This document shows, piece by piece, positions 8,204 through 18,300 of a DNA stretch of 64,000 nucleotides (position 1 is the first letter of the stretch; each line of letters begins with the position of its first letter). The stretch spans positions 1,488,001-1,552,000 of the forward strand of contig OZ251461.1 of NCBI GenBank assembly GCA_965242575.1. The letters are read 5' to 3'. Source of the DNA: JANQOH01 sp965242575. Its GTDB lineage: Bacteria; Pseudomonadota; Alphaproteobacteria; UBA7887. The position numbers and the translations under genes were made by a program. The notes beneath the pieces are model-generated. The model had not been told where the DNA came from, did no database searches, and saw nothing but the letters and a program-made list of their open reading frames with translations.

Positions 8204-9862
8204 TCAAGGCCGCTCCGCCTCTACGTAGGGCGGGGGGACGAAATAGGGCGGGAACGGGCCGACCCGCGCCATGTCGACCTCGACCAGCGACGGGCCGTCG
8301 ATCGCCAGCGCCTCGGCCACCCGGGCGCCGAACTCGCCGGCGCGGACGACCCGGAGATAGGGCAGGCCGGCCAGGTCGGCGAGGCGGCGGAGATCGGGCC
8401 CCGCCATGTCGGCGTACGCCCTGCGCCCGCCGTACATGCGGTCCTGGATCTGCCGGATGACGCCGTAGCCGCCGTCGTTCATCACGACGACGGCGAGCGG
8501 CGCGCGCTCCTGGACGACGGTCCAGAGTTCGGCGAGGCTCAGCCAGAAGCCGCCGTCTCCCACCATCGCCACGGTCTTGCGCCCGCCGGCGCCGAGCGCG
8601 GCGCCGATGCCGAGCGGCAGGCCGGGGCCGATGGCGGCGCTCGCCGGATAGACGCTGTCGCGGACGCCGTAGATGGGGAAGATGCGGTTGGCCCAGGTGG
8701 TGTGGTTGAGGGTGATGTCGCGCACGAACACGCCGTCGCGGGGCAGCGCGGCGCGCAGCTGGTCGGCCCAGTCGGCGTAGACGCCGAGGGTTTCGCGGTA
8801 GGCGGCGCCGGCGGAGCGGCGGACCGCCGCGGCCTCCGCCGCCAGCGCCGGGTCCACCGAGGCGCCGTCGAGGCGGTCGGCGAGGCCGTCGAGGACAAGG
8901 GCGCAGTCGCCGCGCACGAACAGTTCGTTGTCGTAGCCGCGCCCGTCGGCGGCGGGGTCGACGTCGACGACGACGCGCCGGGCGGGCAGGCGGAGCGACC
9001 GGTCGCGGGTCTCCTGCCCGCGCAGCCGGGAGCCGGCGACGACCATCATGTCGAGGCCGGCGTAGAACGCCTCGATCTCCGGCGTGGCGTTGAGCGCGCC
9101 CAGGGTCATCGGGTGGTCCTCGGGCAGGACTCCGCGGCCCTTCCAGCTGGTCACGACGGGGATTCCGAGGGCGGCGAGGCGGGCGGCGGCGGCGGCGGTG
9201 CCGCGCGCGCCGCTGCCGAGCCAGAGGATCGGCCGGCGCGCCGAACGGACGGCGGCGGCGAGGGCGTCGAGCGCCGCGGGCGTCGGCGGCAGCGGCGGCG
9301 GCGCCGGCGGCGCCAGCGTGTCGAGGGTGGCGGGGCGCGGGATGCGCGCGCGCTGGATGTCGATGGGGATCTCGACGCTCACCGGCCCGGTCGGCGGGGC
9401 CAGCGCCTCGGCGGCGGCGCGGGTGAGCGCGCCGAGCGCGGATTCGGGCGAACGGACGCGCCACGCCGCCTTCGACACCGAATCGAGCATGTCGAGCTGC
9501 TGCGGGACGTCGTGCACCGGACCCCGCTCGCGGTCGATGTCGGGGGTGGCGGTCTGCCCGGTGAGGTGGAGCAGCGGCGTGCCGGAGAACCGCGCCTCGA
9601 CGAGCGCGCCGGCGGCGTTGGCGGCTCCCGGCCCGGTGCTGGTGATCAACGCGGCGAGGCGCCCGGACACGCGGGCGTGCGCGTCCGCCATGTGCCCGGC
9701 GCCGGCCTCGCCGCGCGCGGCGACGAAGCGGACGGCGTTGCCGCGCGCGATGGCGTCGAGCATCGGCAGGTTGTGGATCGACACCACCCCGTAGGCGGTG
9801 TCGACGCCGACGGCGTGGAGGAACTCGGCGACGACGTCGCCGACCGTGACGCGCTCCGTCAT
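8204..9862 (-). CDS. Thiamine diphosphate-dependent enzyme, acetolactate synthase/decarboxylase-like
   Basis: A roughly 550-residue ThDP enzyme with the three-domain layout of the acetolactate synthase superfamily. The N-terminal PYR domain has the catalytic glutamate segment FVAARGEAGAGHMADAHA, then STGPGAANAAGAL and the VPQQLDMLDS region. The middle domain is ordinary. The C-terminal PP domain has the ThDP/Mg motif GDGGFWLSLAELWT followed by VVMNDGGYG. No regulatory small subunit is adjacent, so it may be a 2-ketoacid decarboxylase or oxalyl-CoA-type enzyme rather than a biosynthetic acetolactate synthase. It lies 22 bases after the thiolase gene on the same strand. An in-frame start at 9901 would overlap the thiolase stop, so I prefer the ATG at 9862 (MTERVTVGD). 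Confidence 0.82.
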   Translation of the reverse strand: MTERVTVGDVVAEFLHAVGVDTAYGVVSIHNLPMLDAIARGNAVRFVAARGEAGAGHMADAHARVSGRLAALITSTGPGAANAAGALVEARFSGTPLLHLTGQTATPDIDRERGPVHDVPQQLDMLDSVSKAAWRVRSPESALGALTRAAAEALAPPTGPVSVEIPIDIQRARIPRPATLDTLAPPAPPPLPPTPAALDALAAAVRSARRPILWLGSGARGTAAAAARLAALGIPVVTSWKGRGVLPEDHPMTLGALNATPEIEAFYAGLDMMVVAGSRLRGQETRDRSLRLPARRVVVDVDPAADGRGYDNELFVRGDCALVLDGLADRLDGASVDPALAAEAAAVRRSAGAAYRETLGVYADWADQLRAALPRDGVFVRDITLNHTTWANRIFPIYGVRDSVYPASAAIGPGLPLGIGAALGAGGRKTVAMVGDGGFWLSLAELWTVVQERAPLAVVVMNDGGYGVIRQIQDRMYGGRRAYADMAGPDLRRLADLAGLPYLRVVRAGEFGARVAEALAIDGPSLVEVDMARVGPFPPYFVPPPYVEAERP

Positions 9863-9884
9863 GGGGATGGGGCGGTCCGGCGGG

Positions 9885-11072
9885 TCAGGGCGCGCGGTCA
9901 ACGGCGATGGCGGTGGCCTCGCCGCCGCCGATGCAGAGCGCGGCGACGCCCCGGCGCAGGCCGTATTTGCGCAGCGCGGCGATGAGCGTGGCGACGATGC
10001 GCGCGCCCGACGCGCCGATGGGATGGCCCATGGCGCAGGCGCCGCCGTGGACGTTCACCTTCTCGGCGGGCAGGCCGTGTTCCTTCATCGCCGCCATCGT
10101 CACCACGGCGAAGGCTTCGTTGATCTCCCACAGGTCGACGTCGCCGGCGCTCCAGCCGGTTCTGGCGAGGACCTTCGAGATGGCGCCGACGGGGGCGGTG
10201 GTGAACCATTCGGGCGCCTGGGCGTGGGCGGCGTGGGCGGCGATGGCGGCGAGGGGCTCGGCGCCGCGGCGTTCGGCCTCGGAGCGGCGCATCAGGACGA
10301 GGGCGGCGGCGCCGTCGGAGATCGAGCTGGAGTTCGCCGCCGTCACCGTCCCGTCCTTGCGGAAGGCGGGCCGCAGGCGCGGGATGCGGTCGATGTCGGC
10401 GGAGAAAGGCTGTTCGTCGCGCGCCACCTCGGTCTCGCCCTTGCGGGTCCGCACGGTCACGGGCGCCATCTCGGCGGCGAAGATCCCGTCCTCGTTGGCG
10501 CGGCGGCCGCGCTCCAGCGAGCGGATGGCGAAAGCGTCCTGGTCGGCGCGGGAGAACTGGTATTTCTCCGCCGTGTTCTCGGCGAACGCGCCCATGAGCG
10601 CGCCGCGGTCGTAGGCGTCCTCGAGGCCGTCGAGGAACATGTGGTCCTTGACCTCGCCGTGGCCCATGCGCATCCCGGCGCGCGCCCGGGGCAGCAGGTA
10701 GGGCGCGTTGGTCATGCTCTCCAGCCCGCCGGCGACGGCGACGGAGGCGGAGCCCGCCACGATCGCGTCGTGGGCGAACATCGCCGCCTTCATTCCGGAG
10801 CCGCACATCTTGTTGACGGTGGCGGCGCCGACGGAATCGGGCAGGCCGGCGCCGATGGCGGCCTGGCGCGCGGGAGCCTGGCCCTGGCCCGCCTGGAGGA
10901 CGCAGCCCATCGCCACTTCGTCGACGTCGGCGCCGTCGACGCCGGCGCGCTCCAGCGCCGCGCGGACGGCGACCGCGCCGAGCGCCGGCGCCGCGACCGG
11001 CGCCAGCGCGCCCTGGAAACTCCCCATCGGCGTGCGCGCCAGTCCGGCGACCACTACCGGATCGTCCGCCAT
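9885..11072 (-). CDS. Acetyl-CoA acetyltransferase (thiolase)
   Basis: A 395-residue thiolase that condenses or cleaves acetyl-CoA and acetoacetyl-CoA. The nucleophilic cysteine is C90 in NKMCGSGMKA. The other catalytic residues are in GHPIGASGAR (His) and CIGGGEA (Cys), and NEAFAVV is also present. The length matches biosynthetic thiolases of the PhaA type. A GGAGTGGAG ribosome site precedes the ATG. PhaR, a polyhydroxyalkanoate regulator, is encoded 28 kb away, which fits polyester metabolism, but no phaB or phaC is adjacent. Degradative ketothiolase is equally possible. The gene is upstream of the ThDP enzyme and may share its transcript. Confidence 0.94.
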   Translation of the reverse strand: MADDPVVVAGLARTPMGSFQGALAPVAAPALGAVAVRAALERAGVDGADVDEVAMGCVLQAGQGQAPARQAAIGAGLPDSVGAATVNKMCGSGMKAAMFAHDAIVAGSASVAVAGGLESMTNAPYLLPRARAGMRMGHGEVKDHMFLDGLEDAYDRGALMGAFAENTAEKYQFSRADQDAFAIRSLERGRRANEDGIFAAEMAPVTVRTRKGETEVARDEQPFSADIDRIPRLRPAFRKDGTVTAANSSSISDGAAALVLMRRSEAERRGAEPLAAIAAHAAHAQAPEWFTTAPVGAISKVLARTGWSAGDVDLWEINEAFAVVTMAAMKEHGLPAEKVNVHGGACAMGHPIGASGARIVATLIAALRKYGLRRGVAALCIGGGEATAIAVDRAP

Positions 11073-11213
11073 GCTCCACTCCCGTCGATTGCGCGGCGAT
11101 GCGGCGGCCAGCATACACCGGCCGCGCGCCGGCGAAAGGCGCCGGTCATTCCTCCTCCGCCGGCGGCGCCGCGAGGAGCGCCATGGCGGCGGCGATCCGG
11201 GACGGGGCGGGGT

Positions 11214-11805
11214 TCCGGGATTGCGGGACGGCGGGATTCCGGGATAGCGGGCGGCCGCGGCGACAGGGCGGCGCGGGCGGCGCGGGCAGCCGGGATTCCG
11301 GGATTCCGGGATGCGGCGGCGGGGACGGCGGCGGCGCAACGTCGCGCTTCGCACGATGCCGGCGGGACGCCGGCGCTCCCAGGGGGTTCCGGGAATTCCG
11401 AGACGCGGCGGCGCGGGCGGGGGCGGCAGGGATTCCGGGATTGCGGGACGGCGGAGTTCCGGGAATTCCGGGATACGGCGGCGGGGATGGCCGCGGCGCA
11501 ACGTCGCGCTTCGCACGATGCCGGCGGGACGCCGGCGCTCCCAGGGGGTTCCGGGAATTCCGAGACGCGGCGGCGCGGGCGGGGGCGGCAGGGATTCCGG
11601 GATTGCGGGACGGCGGAGTTCCGGGAATTCCGGGATACGGCGGCGGGGACGGCGGCGGCGCAACGTCGCGCTTCGCGCGAGGCCAGCGGGACGCCGGCGC
11701 TCCCAGGGAGGTTCCGGGAATTCCGGGACGCGGCGGCGGCGCGGGCGGGAGCGGCCGGGATTCCGGGATTGCGGGATTCCGGGAATACCGGGACGGCAGG
11801 CGTCG
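11214..11805. repeat. 162-bp tandem repeat array with GGGATTCCGGGA-type sub-repeats
   Basis: The region between glcE and the thiolase gene has no convincing gene. It is filled by a tandem repeat. Taking gtcgcgcttcgc as the reference point, copies begin at 11341, 11503 and 11665, exactly 162 bp apart. The first two complete copies differ at about two positions, and the third is degenerate and truncated. A partial copy lies upstream of 11341. Within each unit are smaller repeats of the type ttccgggaattccggga and ggattccgggattgcggga. Because 162 is divisible by three, several frames stay open and give spurious Gly/Arg-rich proteins. I see no promoter or coding signal. Confidence 0.9.
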
Positions 11806-11811
11806 GCGCGG

Positions 11812-13020
11812 TCATACGCCCGCCGCCATGCGGCCGGGGTTGAGCACGCCCCGGGGGTCGAACTGCCGCTTGACGCGCGCGGCGAGCGCGGCGAGGGCGG
11901 GGGGCTGCGGCTCGAACACCGGAACGCGGGCGCGCACGGCGCCGGACGCGCGCGCCAGGGTGGCGTGGCCGCGCCCGGCGACGGCCGCGCGGAGGGCCGC
12001 CGCCCCGGCGTCGCCGGATTCCGGCAGGGCGATCCAGACCAGGCCGCCGGCCCAGTCGAAATAATGCGCCCCGCCGCACGCCGCGGCGACGGCCGCGGCG
12101 CGCGACGGCTCGACCGACAGGCGCCAGACGGCGCGGTCGCGCGGCTCGACGAGCGGCGCCGCGCCGCCGACCTCGGCCCAGAAGCGCGCCGAATTGGCGC
12201 GGTGCAGCTCCTCGATGTCGCCGCGCTCCGCGAACATGGCGCGGAGCCGCGCGCAGCGGTCGAGGACCGAGGATTCCGGCCCCTCGACGCGCGCCGCGGT
12301 GACGGCGAGTCCGGCGCCGGAGACCCGCTCGACGGCGGAGCGCGCGGCGGCGGCCGCGGGCAGGTGGGCGAGGCCCGACGCCTCCAGCCGCGACCGCGCG
12401 ACCGCGCCGAGCAGCGCCACGCCGTCGGCGCCGCCGAGGCCGTAAAGCAGGACGGTGCGGACCTTCTCCGGCGCCGGCAGGACCTTCAACGTGACGTCGG
12501 TCAGCACGCCGAGGGTGCCGTAGGAGCCGGCGAGCAGTTTGCAGAGGTCGTAGCCGGAGACGTTCTTCACCACCTTGCCGCCGGTCTTGAACAGCTCGCC
12601 GCGGCCGTTGACGGCGCGCGCGCCGAGGAGGTGGTCGCGCGCCGCCCCCGCCTTGAAGCGGCGCGGGCCGGACAGGTTGCAGGCGACGGTCCCGCCGACG
12701 GTCGCCGCCCCGGCGGGGCCGCCGAACAGCGGGCCGAGGTCGGGCGGCTCGAAAGCGAGGTGCTGGCCGCGGGCGGCGAGGGCGGCGGCGACGTCGGCGA
12801 CGCGCGCGCCGGCGCGGGCGGAGAGGGCGAGTTCGGCCGGCTCGTATTCGGTAATCCCGTCGAGGCCGTCGAGGCGCAGCTGCGCCGGCAGGTTGCCGGG
12901 GCGGCCGAGGCCGCGCTTGCTCGCCGCGCCGGCGACCTCCAGCGGCGCCTCCTCGGCGCAGGCCCAGGCGACGACGTCGCGCACCTGCCGGTCGTCGGTG
13001 GGCCGGAACAGCCGCTCCAT
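11812..13020 (-). CDS. glcE: Glycolate oxidase FAD-binding subunit
   Basis: A 402-residue subunit of the glycolate oxidase complex, which oxidises glycolate to glyoxylate. It is a shortened FAD_binding_4 protein. The FAD-binding segment includes SARAGARVADVAAALA and GGPAGAATVGGTVACNLSGPR. GGKVVKNVSGYDLCKLLAGS and GTLGVLTDVTLKVLP are diagnostic for GlcE. The C-terminus ends FDPRGVLNPGRM, as in GlcD/GlcE proteins. It follows glcD by 16 bases on the same strand. The third subunit gene glcF usually comes next, but here a tandem repeat array and a thiolase gene follow instead. Confidence 0.94.
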   Translation of the reverse strand: MERLFRPTDDRQVRDVVAWACAEEAPLEVAGAASKRGLGRPGNLPAQLRLDGLDGITEYEPAELALSARAGARVADVAAALAARGQHLAFEPPDLGPLFGGPAGAATVGGTVACNLSGPRRFKAGAARDHLLGARAVNGRGELFKTGGKVVKNVSGYDLCKLLAGSYGTLGVLTDVTLKVLPAPEKVRTVLLYGLGGADGVALLGAVARSRLEASGLAHLPAAAAARSAVERVSGAGLAVTAARVEGPESSVLDRCARLRAMFAERGDIEELHRANSARFWAEVGGAAPLVEPRDRAVWRLSVEPSRAAAVAAACGGAHYFDWAGGLVWIALPESGDAGAAALRAAVAGRGHATLARASGAVRARVPVFEPQPPALAALAARVKRQFDPRGVLNPGRMAAGV

Positions 13021-13036
13021 CGCGCGCGCCGCCCGG

Positions 13037-14524
13037 TCAGAAGCGCGGCAGGTCGGGGAACGGGACCTTGCCGCGGTGGACGTGCATCCGCCCGAGTTCG
13101 GCGCAGCGGTGGAGTTGCGGGAACAATTTGCCGGGGTTGAGCAAGCCGCCGGGGTCGAAGGCGCATTTGAGGCGCTGCTGCTGGTCCAGGTCGACCTTGT
13201 CGAACATGATGCCCATCAGGTCGCGCTTCTCGACGCCGATGCCGTGCTCGCCGGACAGGACGCCGCCGACCTCGACGCAGAGTTTCAATATGTCGGCGCC
13301 GAAGGATTCGGCCTTCTCCACCGCGCCGGGTTCGTTGGCGTCGTAGAGGATGAGCGGGTGCAGGTTGCCGTCGCCGGCGTGGAAGACGTTGGCGACGGCG
13401 AGGCCGTGGCGGTCCGACAATTCGTTCATGCGCCGCAGCACCTCCGGCAGGCGGGCGCGGGGGATGGTGCCGTCCATGCAGTAATAGTCGGGCGAGATTC
13501 GCCCGACGGCGGGGAAGGCCGATTTGCGGCCGAGCCAGAAGCGTTCGCGCTCCGCCTCGCTCTCGCTGGCGCGCGCCGACACCGCGCCGCAGGACTCGGC
13601 GATGCGGCGCACCCGCGCGAGGAGTTCGTCGACCTCGACCGCCGGGCCGTCGAGTTCGACGATCAGCAGCGCCTCCACGTCGAGGGGGTAGCCGGCGCCG
13701 CAGAACGCCTCGGCGGCGTGGATGGCGGCACGGTCCATCATCTCCATGCCGCCGGGGATCACGCCCTCGGCGATGACGCGGGCGACGCACTCGCCGCCGG
13801 CCTCGACGCTGGCGAAGCCCAGGAGCAGGGCGCGCGCGCATTCGGGCTTCGGCAGGATGCGCACGGTGACCTCGGTGACGACGCCGAGCAGGCCCTCGGA
13901 GCCGGCGAGCACGCCCATCAGGTCGTAGCCCTCCGAATCCAGGTGGCGGCCGCCGAGGCGGACGGTCGAGCCGTCGACCAGCGCCAGTTCGAGGCCGAGG
14001 ATGTTGTTGGTGGTGACGCCGTATTTCAGGCAATGGACGCCGCCGGAATTCTCCGCGACGTTGCCGCCGATGGAGCAGGCGATCTGGCTCGACGGGTCGG
14101 GCGCGTAATAAAAGCCCTCGCCGGCCACCGCCTGGCTGATGGCGAGGTTGGTCACGCCCGGCTGGACGATGGCGCAGCGGTTCTCGTAGTCGACCTCGAG
14201 GATGCGGTTGAGTTTGGTGAGCGCGAGGCTCACGCCGTCGGCGAGCGGCAGGGCGCCGCCCGACAGCCCGGTCCCGGCGCCGCGCGGCACCGTCTTGACG
14301 CCCATGTCGCGGCAGGCGGCGAGGACGGCGGCGACCTGCGCCGCATCCTCCGGCAAGGCGACGACGAGGGGCAGCGCGCGGTAGGCGGTGAGGCCGTCGC
14401 TGTCGAAGGCGCGCAGCCCGTCGCGGTCGTCGACCACGCAGTCGGCGGGGAGGATCCCGCGCAGGCGGGCGACGATGCGCGCGCGGTCGGCGAGGACCTT
14501 CGCGTCGGGCTCCGGCATGCGCAT
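13037..14524 (-). CDS. glcD: Glycolate oxidase FAD-linked subunit
   Basis: A 495-residue FAD-linked oxidase, the catalytic subunit of glycolate oxidase (also related to D-lactate dehydrogenases). The flavin-binding region reads VKTVPRGAGTGLSGGALPL, followed by PSSQIACSIGGNVAENSGG and GLELALVDGSTVRLGG. The C-terminal part contains VFHAGDGNLHPLILYD and VGGVLSGEHGIGVEK, which carry the conserved His residues, and ends in a LLNPGKLFP tail. The gene begins ten bases after rpmJ stops, on the same strand. Two in-frame ATGs occur at 14524 and 14518, and either could be used. Confidence 0.95.
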   Translation of the reverse strand: MRMPEPDAKVLADRARIVARLRGILPADCVVDDRDGLRAFDSDGLTAYRALPLVVALPEDAAQVAAVLAACRDMGVKTVPRGAGTGLSGGALPLADGVSLALTKLNRILEVDYENRCAIVQPGVTNLAISQAVAGEGFYYAPDPSSQIACSIGGNVAENSGGVHCLKYGVTTNNILGLELALVDGSTVRLGGRHLDSEGYDLMGVLAGSEGLLGVVTEVTVRILPKPECARALLLGFASVEAGGECVARVIAEGVIPGGMEMMDRAAIHAAEAFCGAGYPLDVEALLIVELDGPAVEVDELLARVRRIAESCGAVSARASESEAERERFWLGRKSAFPAVGRISPDYYCMDGTIPRARLPEVLRRMNELSDRHGLAVANVFHAGDGNLHPLILYDANEPGAVEKAESFGADILKLCVEVGGVLSGEHGIGVEKRDLMGIMFDKVDLDQQQRLKCAFDPGGLLNPGKLFPQLHRCAELGRMHVHRGKVPFPDLPRF

Positions 14525-14534
14525 GGCGCGCCGG

Positions 14535-14660
14535 TCAGCTCTGGCGGGCCTTGAAGCGCGGGTTGGTCTTGTTGATGACGAAGAGGCGGCCCTTGCGCCG
14601 GACGACGCGGCAATCGCGGTGCCGGTTCTTCGCCGATTTGAGCGATTTCAGGACTTTCAT
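14535..14660 (-). CDS. rpmJ: 50S ribosomal protein L36
   Basis: A 41-residue ribosomal protein, MKVLKSLKSAKNRHRDC followed by RVVRRKGRLFVINKTNPRFKARQ across the full length. It is the cysteine-poor (C-minus) form of L36: only one cysteine remains, so the zinc site of the other form is absent. This type is standard in alphaproteobacteria. The gene is complete and directly precedes glcD. Its 5' 22 codons and leader are repeated as a truncated, diverged copy at 24571-24698 on the other side of a defence island, which makes rpmJ the likely boundary of that island. Confidence 0.95.
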   Translation of the reverse strand: MKVLKSLKSAKNRHRDCRVVRRKGRLFVINKTNPRFKARQS

Positions 14661-14755
14661 GGCGCCTCTCCGAACGGCCTTGCCCGCCGCGCGGGGCGGC
14701 GGGCGACGAGGGAAGGATACCATTCCGGGGCGGCGCGCGTCAAGCGCCGGCGCCG
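14595..14755. repeat. Left direct repeat bounding the defence island (rpmJ 5' part plus leader)
   Basis: This stretch holds the first 22 codons of rpmJ and about 95 bp of its leader. It matches 24572-24698 in the same orientation. Identity is nearly complete from the rpmJ start through the leader, with several mismatches in codons 12-17 of rpmJ. The right copy lacks 34 bp that lie here between two ggggcggc repeats, which looks like a slippage deletion. Everything between the repeats, roughly 9.8 kb, is unrelated to the flanking housekeeping genes. The pattern is that of an island that brought its own 5' rpmJ end. Confidence 0.85.
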
Positions 14756-14764
14756 CCCGGGGCC

Positions 14765-15184
14765 CTACAGCAGCTCCACGACCGCGACGATGACGGTCGT
14801 CGCCCCGAAGATGGCGAGCATGAGGCGGTTGACGGCGCGTTCGATCCTGGCCTCGACGCGCGCCTCCAATTGGGCCATCTCCCCCTTGAAGCCGGCGATC
14901 TCCATCTTGATTTCGGCGTTATCCGCCTTCAGTTCGGCGACATCCGCCTTGAGAGCGGAGATATCCGCCGTCGCGGCCTCGACGCGCGCGTCGAGGCCGG
15001 CAATCTCCGTCTTGAGGCCGGAGACGTTCACCCCGAGGCCGGCGATGTCCTCCCGGGTGGCGACGCCCTCCATGACGGCCTCGCGCATCTCCGAGGCGAT
15101 TGCCTCGGCCTGGGCTTCGTCGAAGCCGACCTCGCGGAGCCGCCGGGCGGCGGCGAGCGGGTTAAAGGCGACAGCGGCGTCCAT
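14765..15184 (-). CDS. Coiled-coil protein with C-terminal membrane anchor (DUF1640/CCDC90-like)
   Basis: A 139-residue protein. The N-terminal third, AAARRLREVGFDEAQAEAIA, resembles the start of the DUF1640 (CCDC90/MCUR1-like) family. The middle is a long amphipathic coiled coil built from A/L/I-x6 repeats such as AEIKMEIAGFKGEMAQLEAR. The last about 20 residues, LMLAIFGATTVIVAVVELL, form one membrane helix, so the protein is probably tail-anchored in the inner membrane. Small DUF1640-like genes often sit near mobile or defence genes in proteobacteria. Here it is the first gene inside the repeat-bounded island and is transcribed away from the others. The function is unknown. Confidence 0.8.
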   Translation of the reverse strand: MDAAVAFNPLAAARRLREVGFDEAQAEAIASEMREAVMEGVATREDIAGLGVNVSGLKTEIAGLDARVEAATADISALKADVAELKADNAEIKMEIAGFKGEMAQLEARVEARIERAVNRLMLAIFGATTVIVAVVELL

Positions 15185-15394
15185 GACGCGAACGATATCG
15201 CGTCCGGCGCGCCGGGTCGAGCGCCCGGCGCCAGCGCGCGTCGTCGCGCGCTGGCGGCGGGCGGGCGGGTGGGCTAGATTGGCCCGGCCGCGACTTGCGG
15301 CGGCCGGCATCGGAGCAGGCGGGCATGCCCGACACCATCGCCCCCGGCATGGCGCGGCTCGACCGGCGGCGTCCGGCGGCGGAATAACCGCGCG

Positions 15395-18300
15395 ATGGAG
15401 AACGCAGGGTTCCTGCCCGACCTGCCGCGGCGGCCATGGTCGCCGGGCGGCGGACTCCGGGCGGTGGGGCTGTTCCTCGGCAAGGGCGCGAACGCGCTGG
15501 AGGCGGCGGTGGCGCGCGCGTCCCATCCGCCGGGCCGAAGCGCGCTGTTCGACGCCTGGAAGGCGCGGCGCGGCGGGCGCGCGGCGCCCGTCCTCCTCGC
15601 AGTGCTGCATCCCGAGGGCGCGGCGCTTTGCGGCGCGTCGGGCGAAAAGCCGCCGGCGTATCTTCGGCTGGACGCCGGGCGCGTGGAGCGCCTGTGCCGG
15701 GAGGCGCTCGGCGCGCCCGACCGGCACGCGGCGCTGCGCTTCCTGTCGCGCGCCCTGCCCTCGCTGGAGACGCCGTTGCCCGGCCTCTGCAACGAGGGGC
15801 TGCTCGCGCTGCACGAATTGCGGCGCGGCGTCCCGAAGCGCGCGGACTGGGCGGCGGCGGGCGGGAAGGCCAGGGCCGCGCTGGGCAAGGGCGGCGCGGA
15901 ATTGCTGCGCGCGCTCGGCTTCCGCATCGAGCGCATCGACAACCTGACCTGCCTGTTGCGCGCCGACGGCAAGGGCCGGGGCGGGCGCGCCGCGTTGGCG
16001 GTGACGCTGCGCGAAAGCGAGTCGCCGGAGGCGGGGAGCGCCCGCTTCAACAGCCTGTCGCCGGTCTCCTACGCGCTCAACAAGGCCGACGACGAGAACC
16101 TTCCGTGGGTCGTCCTCACGCAGGGCGCCCGGCTGCGGCTCTACGCGACGGCGGTGGACGCCGGAGTGGGGCGGCGCGGGCGCACCGAGACTTTCGTGGA
16201 ATGCCAGCCGCCGCTGCTGGCGGAGAAGCAATTGCCCTATCTGTGGCTGCTCTACTCGGCCGACGCGCTGGCGCCCGGCGGCAGCCTCTCCGCCATACTG
16301 GCGGATTCGCGGCGCTTCGCCGGCGACCTCGCCGAACGTCTCCGCGAGCGCATCTACGACCGCGTTGCGCCCGCGCTGGCGCGGGGCGTCGCCCTGGCGC
16401 GGCGCATCGACCGCCCGCCGCCGGAGGAACTGGCGCTAACCTACGAGATGGCGCTGACCGTGCTGTTCCGCCTGCTGTTCATCGCCTACGCCGAGGACCG
16501 CGACCTTCTGCCCTATCGGACGAACGACTCCTGGCGGCGGCGTTCGCTGAAGGAGAAGGCGCGCGAGCTCGCCCGGCAGGTAGCCGACGGAGCGCCGGTC
16601 GCGGAGGGCGACTCGCACTGGCGGGAGACGGAGCTGCTGTGGCGGGCGGTGGCGCGGGGCCACACCGAATGGGGAGTCCCCGCCTACAATGGCGGGCTGT
16701 TCTCCGAGGATCCGGCGGTGTCCAGGGCCGGCGCGGAACTGGCGGGGATCGCGCTGCCGAACGCGGCGTTCGAGGCCGCGCTGCGCGCGCTGCTGGTCAT
16801 CGAGACCGCGGAGGGGGCGCCCGGTCCGGTGGACTTCCGGTCGCTCGGGGTGCGCGAGTTCGGGACGATCTACGAGGGCCTGCTGGAGTCGGAGCTCGCG
16901 GTCGCGGAAACCGACCTGGCCTTGCGGACGCGCAAGGGCGCGGCGGTCTATGCGCCGGCGCGCGGCGGGGACGAGGCGGTCGTCGCGAAAGGCCAAATTT
17001 ACCTCCACGACCGGTCGGGCGCGCGCAAGTCCTCGGGCAGCTACTACACGCCGTCCTTCGCGGTGGAGCATTTGCTGGACGGCGCGCTGGAGCCGGCGCT
17101 CGACGGTCATTTCGCGCGGCTCGACGGCATGGACGACACCGACGCGGCGGAGGCGTTCTTCGATTTCCGCGTCGCCGACATCGCGATGGGGTCGGGCCAC
17201 TTCCTGATCGGCGCGATCGACCGGATCGAACGGCGGATGGCCGGCTACCTCGCCCGCCGCGGCCTGACCGGAGTGCGCCGCGACCTGGCGGCGCTGCGCG
17301 CCGCCGCGGCCCGGGGCACGGGCGAGGCCGGCGGCGGGGCGGAGATCGAGGACGGGCCGCTGCTGCGCCGGCAGATCGCGCGGCGCTGCATCTACGGGGT
17401 CGATACGAACGGGCTTTCGGTGCAGCTGGCGCGGCTGGCGGTGTGGATCCACACCTTCGCGCCGGGCCTGCCGCTGTCGTTCCTGGACCGCAACCTCGTC
17501 CGCGGCAACGCGCTGGTGGGGGTCGGCGGGCTGGACGAGATCCGCCGGAAGTTCGACGCAGCGGCGGGCACGTTTTTCGCGGCGGACGCGGAGACCCTGC
17601 TGGGCGCGGCGAAGAAGCCGCTGCGGCGGCTGGCCAACATCGCCGACCGGACGGTGGCGGACATCGCCGCCGCGCGCGCGGCGGAGCGGGAGGCGCGGGC
17701 GGCGCTCGCCGACACCGAGGCGCTGTGCGACCTGGTCGCGGCGCAGCCGCTTTGCGACGACGAGCGGGTGGCCGGCTTCGCGTTCGAGGACTGGGCGCGC
17801 CGCGCCGGGTCCGCGGAGACGCGGGCGGCCGCCGAGATCGCGAAGCGGGCGCTTGCGGGGCTGCACGCGCTGCACTTTCCGATCGCGTTCCCGGAAGTGT
17901 TCCTGCGCGAACGGCCGGGCTTCGATGTCATCGTCGGCAATCCGCCGTGGCAGGAGGCGACGGTCGAGGAGCATGCCTTTTGGGCGCGGCATTTCCCCGG
18001 ACTGCGCGGTCAGACACAGCGCGCGCAGGAGTCCGAGAAAGCCCGGTTGCGCGAAGGGCGCCCCGATCTGGTCGCCGCATGGCGGGCGGAGCGGGAAGAG
18101 ATGGAACGGGTGAGAAAGGCGCTGATCGGCGGCGCGTATCCCAGCATGGGAACGGGCGATCCCGATCTCTACAAGGCCTTTTGCTGGCGGTTTTGGCGTT
18201 TGAGCGCGGCGGAGGGCGGGCGCATCGGCGTGGTGCTGCCGCGCAGTGCCCTCGCCGCCAAGGGATCGGCCGAATTCCGCCGGACGATTTTCGAATGCGC

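Noticed and set aside
11214..11805. CRISPR array
   Set aside because: The units are 162 bp, contiguous and nearly identical without unique spacers, and no cas genes are nearby.
11099..12064. Gly/Arg-rich proteins encoded by the 162-bp repeat array
   Set aside because: Several frames on both strands stay open because the unit is a multiple of three. None has a start signal or a family match, so the array is treated as a DNA repeat and not as a gene.
13068..14554. Large plus-strand open frames over glcD and glcE
   Set aside because: They are antisense to conserved flavoproteins and rich in Arg, Asp and Val, with no recognisable domain.
15325..15387. Twenty-codon open frame MPDTIAPGMARLDRRRPAAE before the large methylase
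   Set aside because: Too short and without supporting similarity or ribosome site; more likely leader sequence of the island operon.
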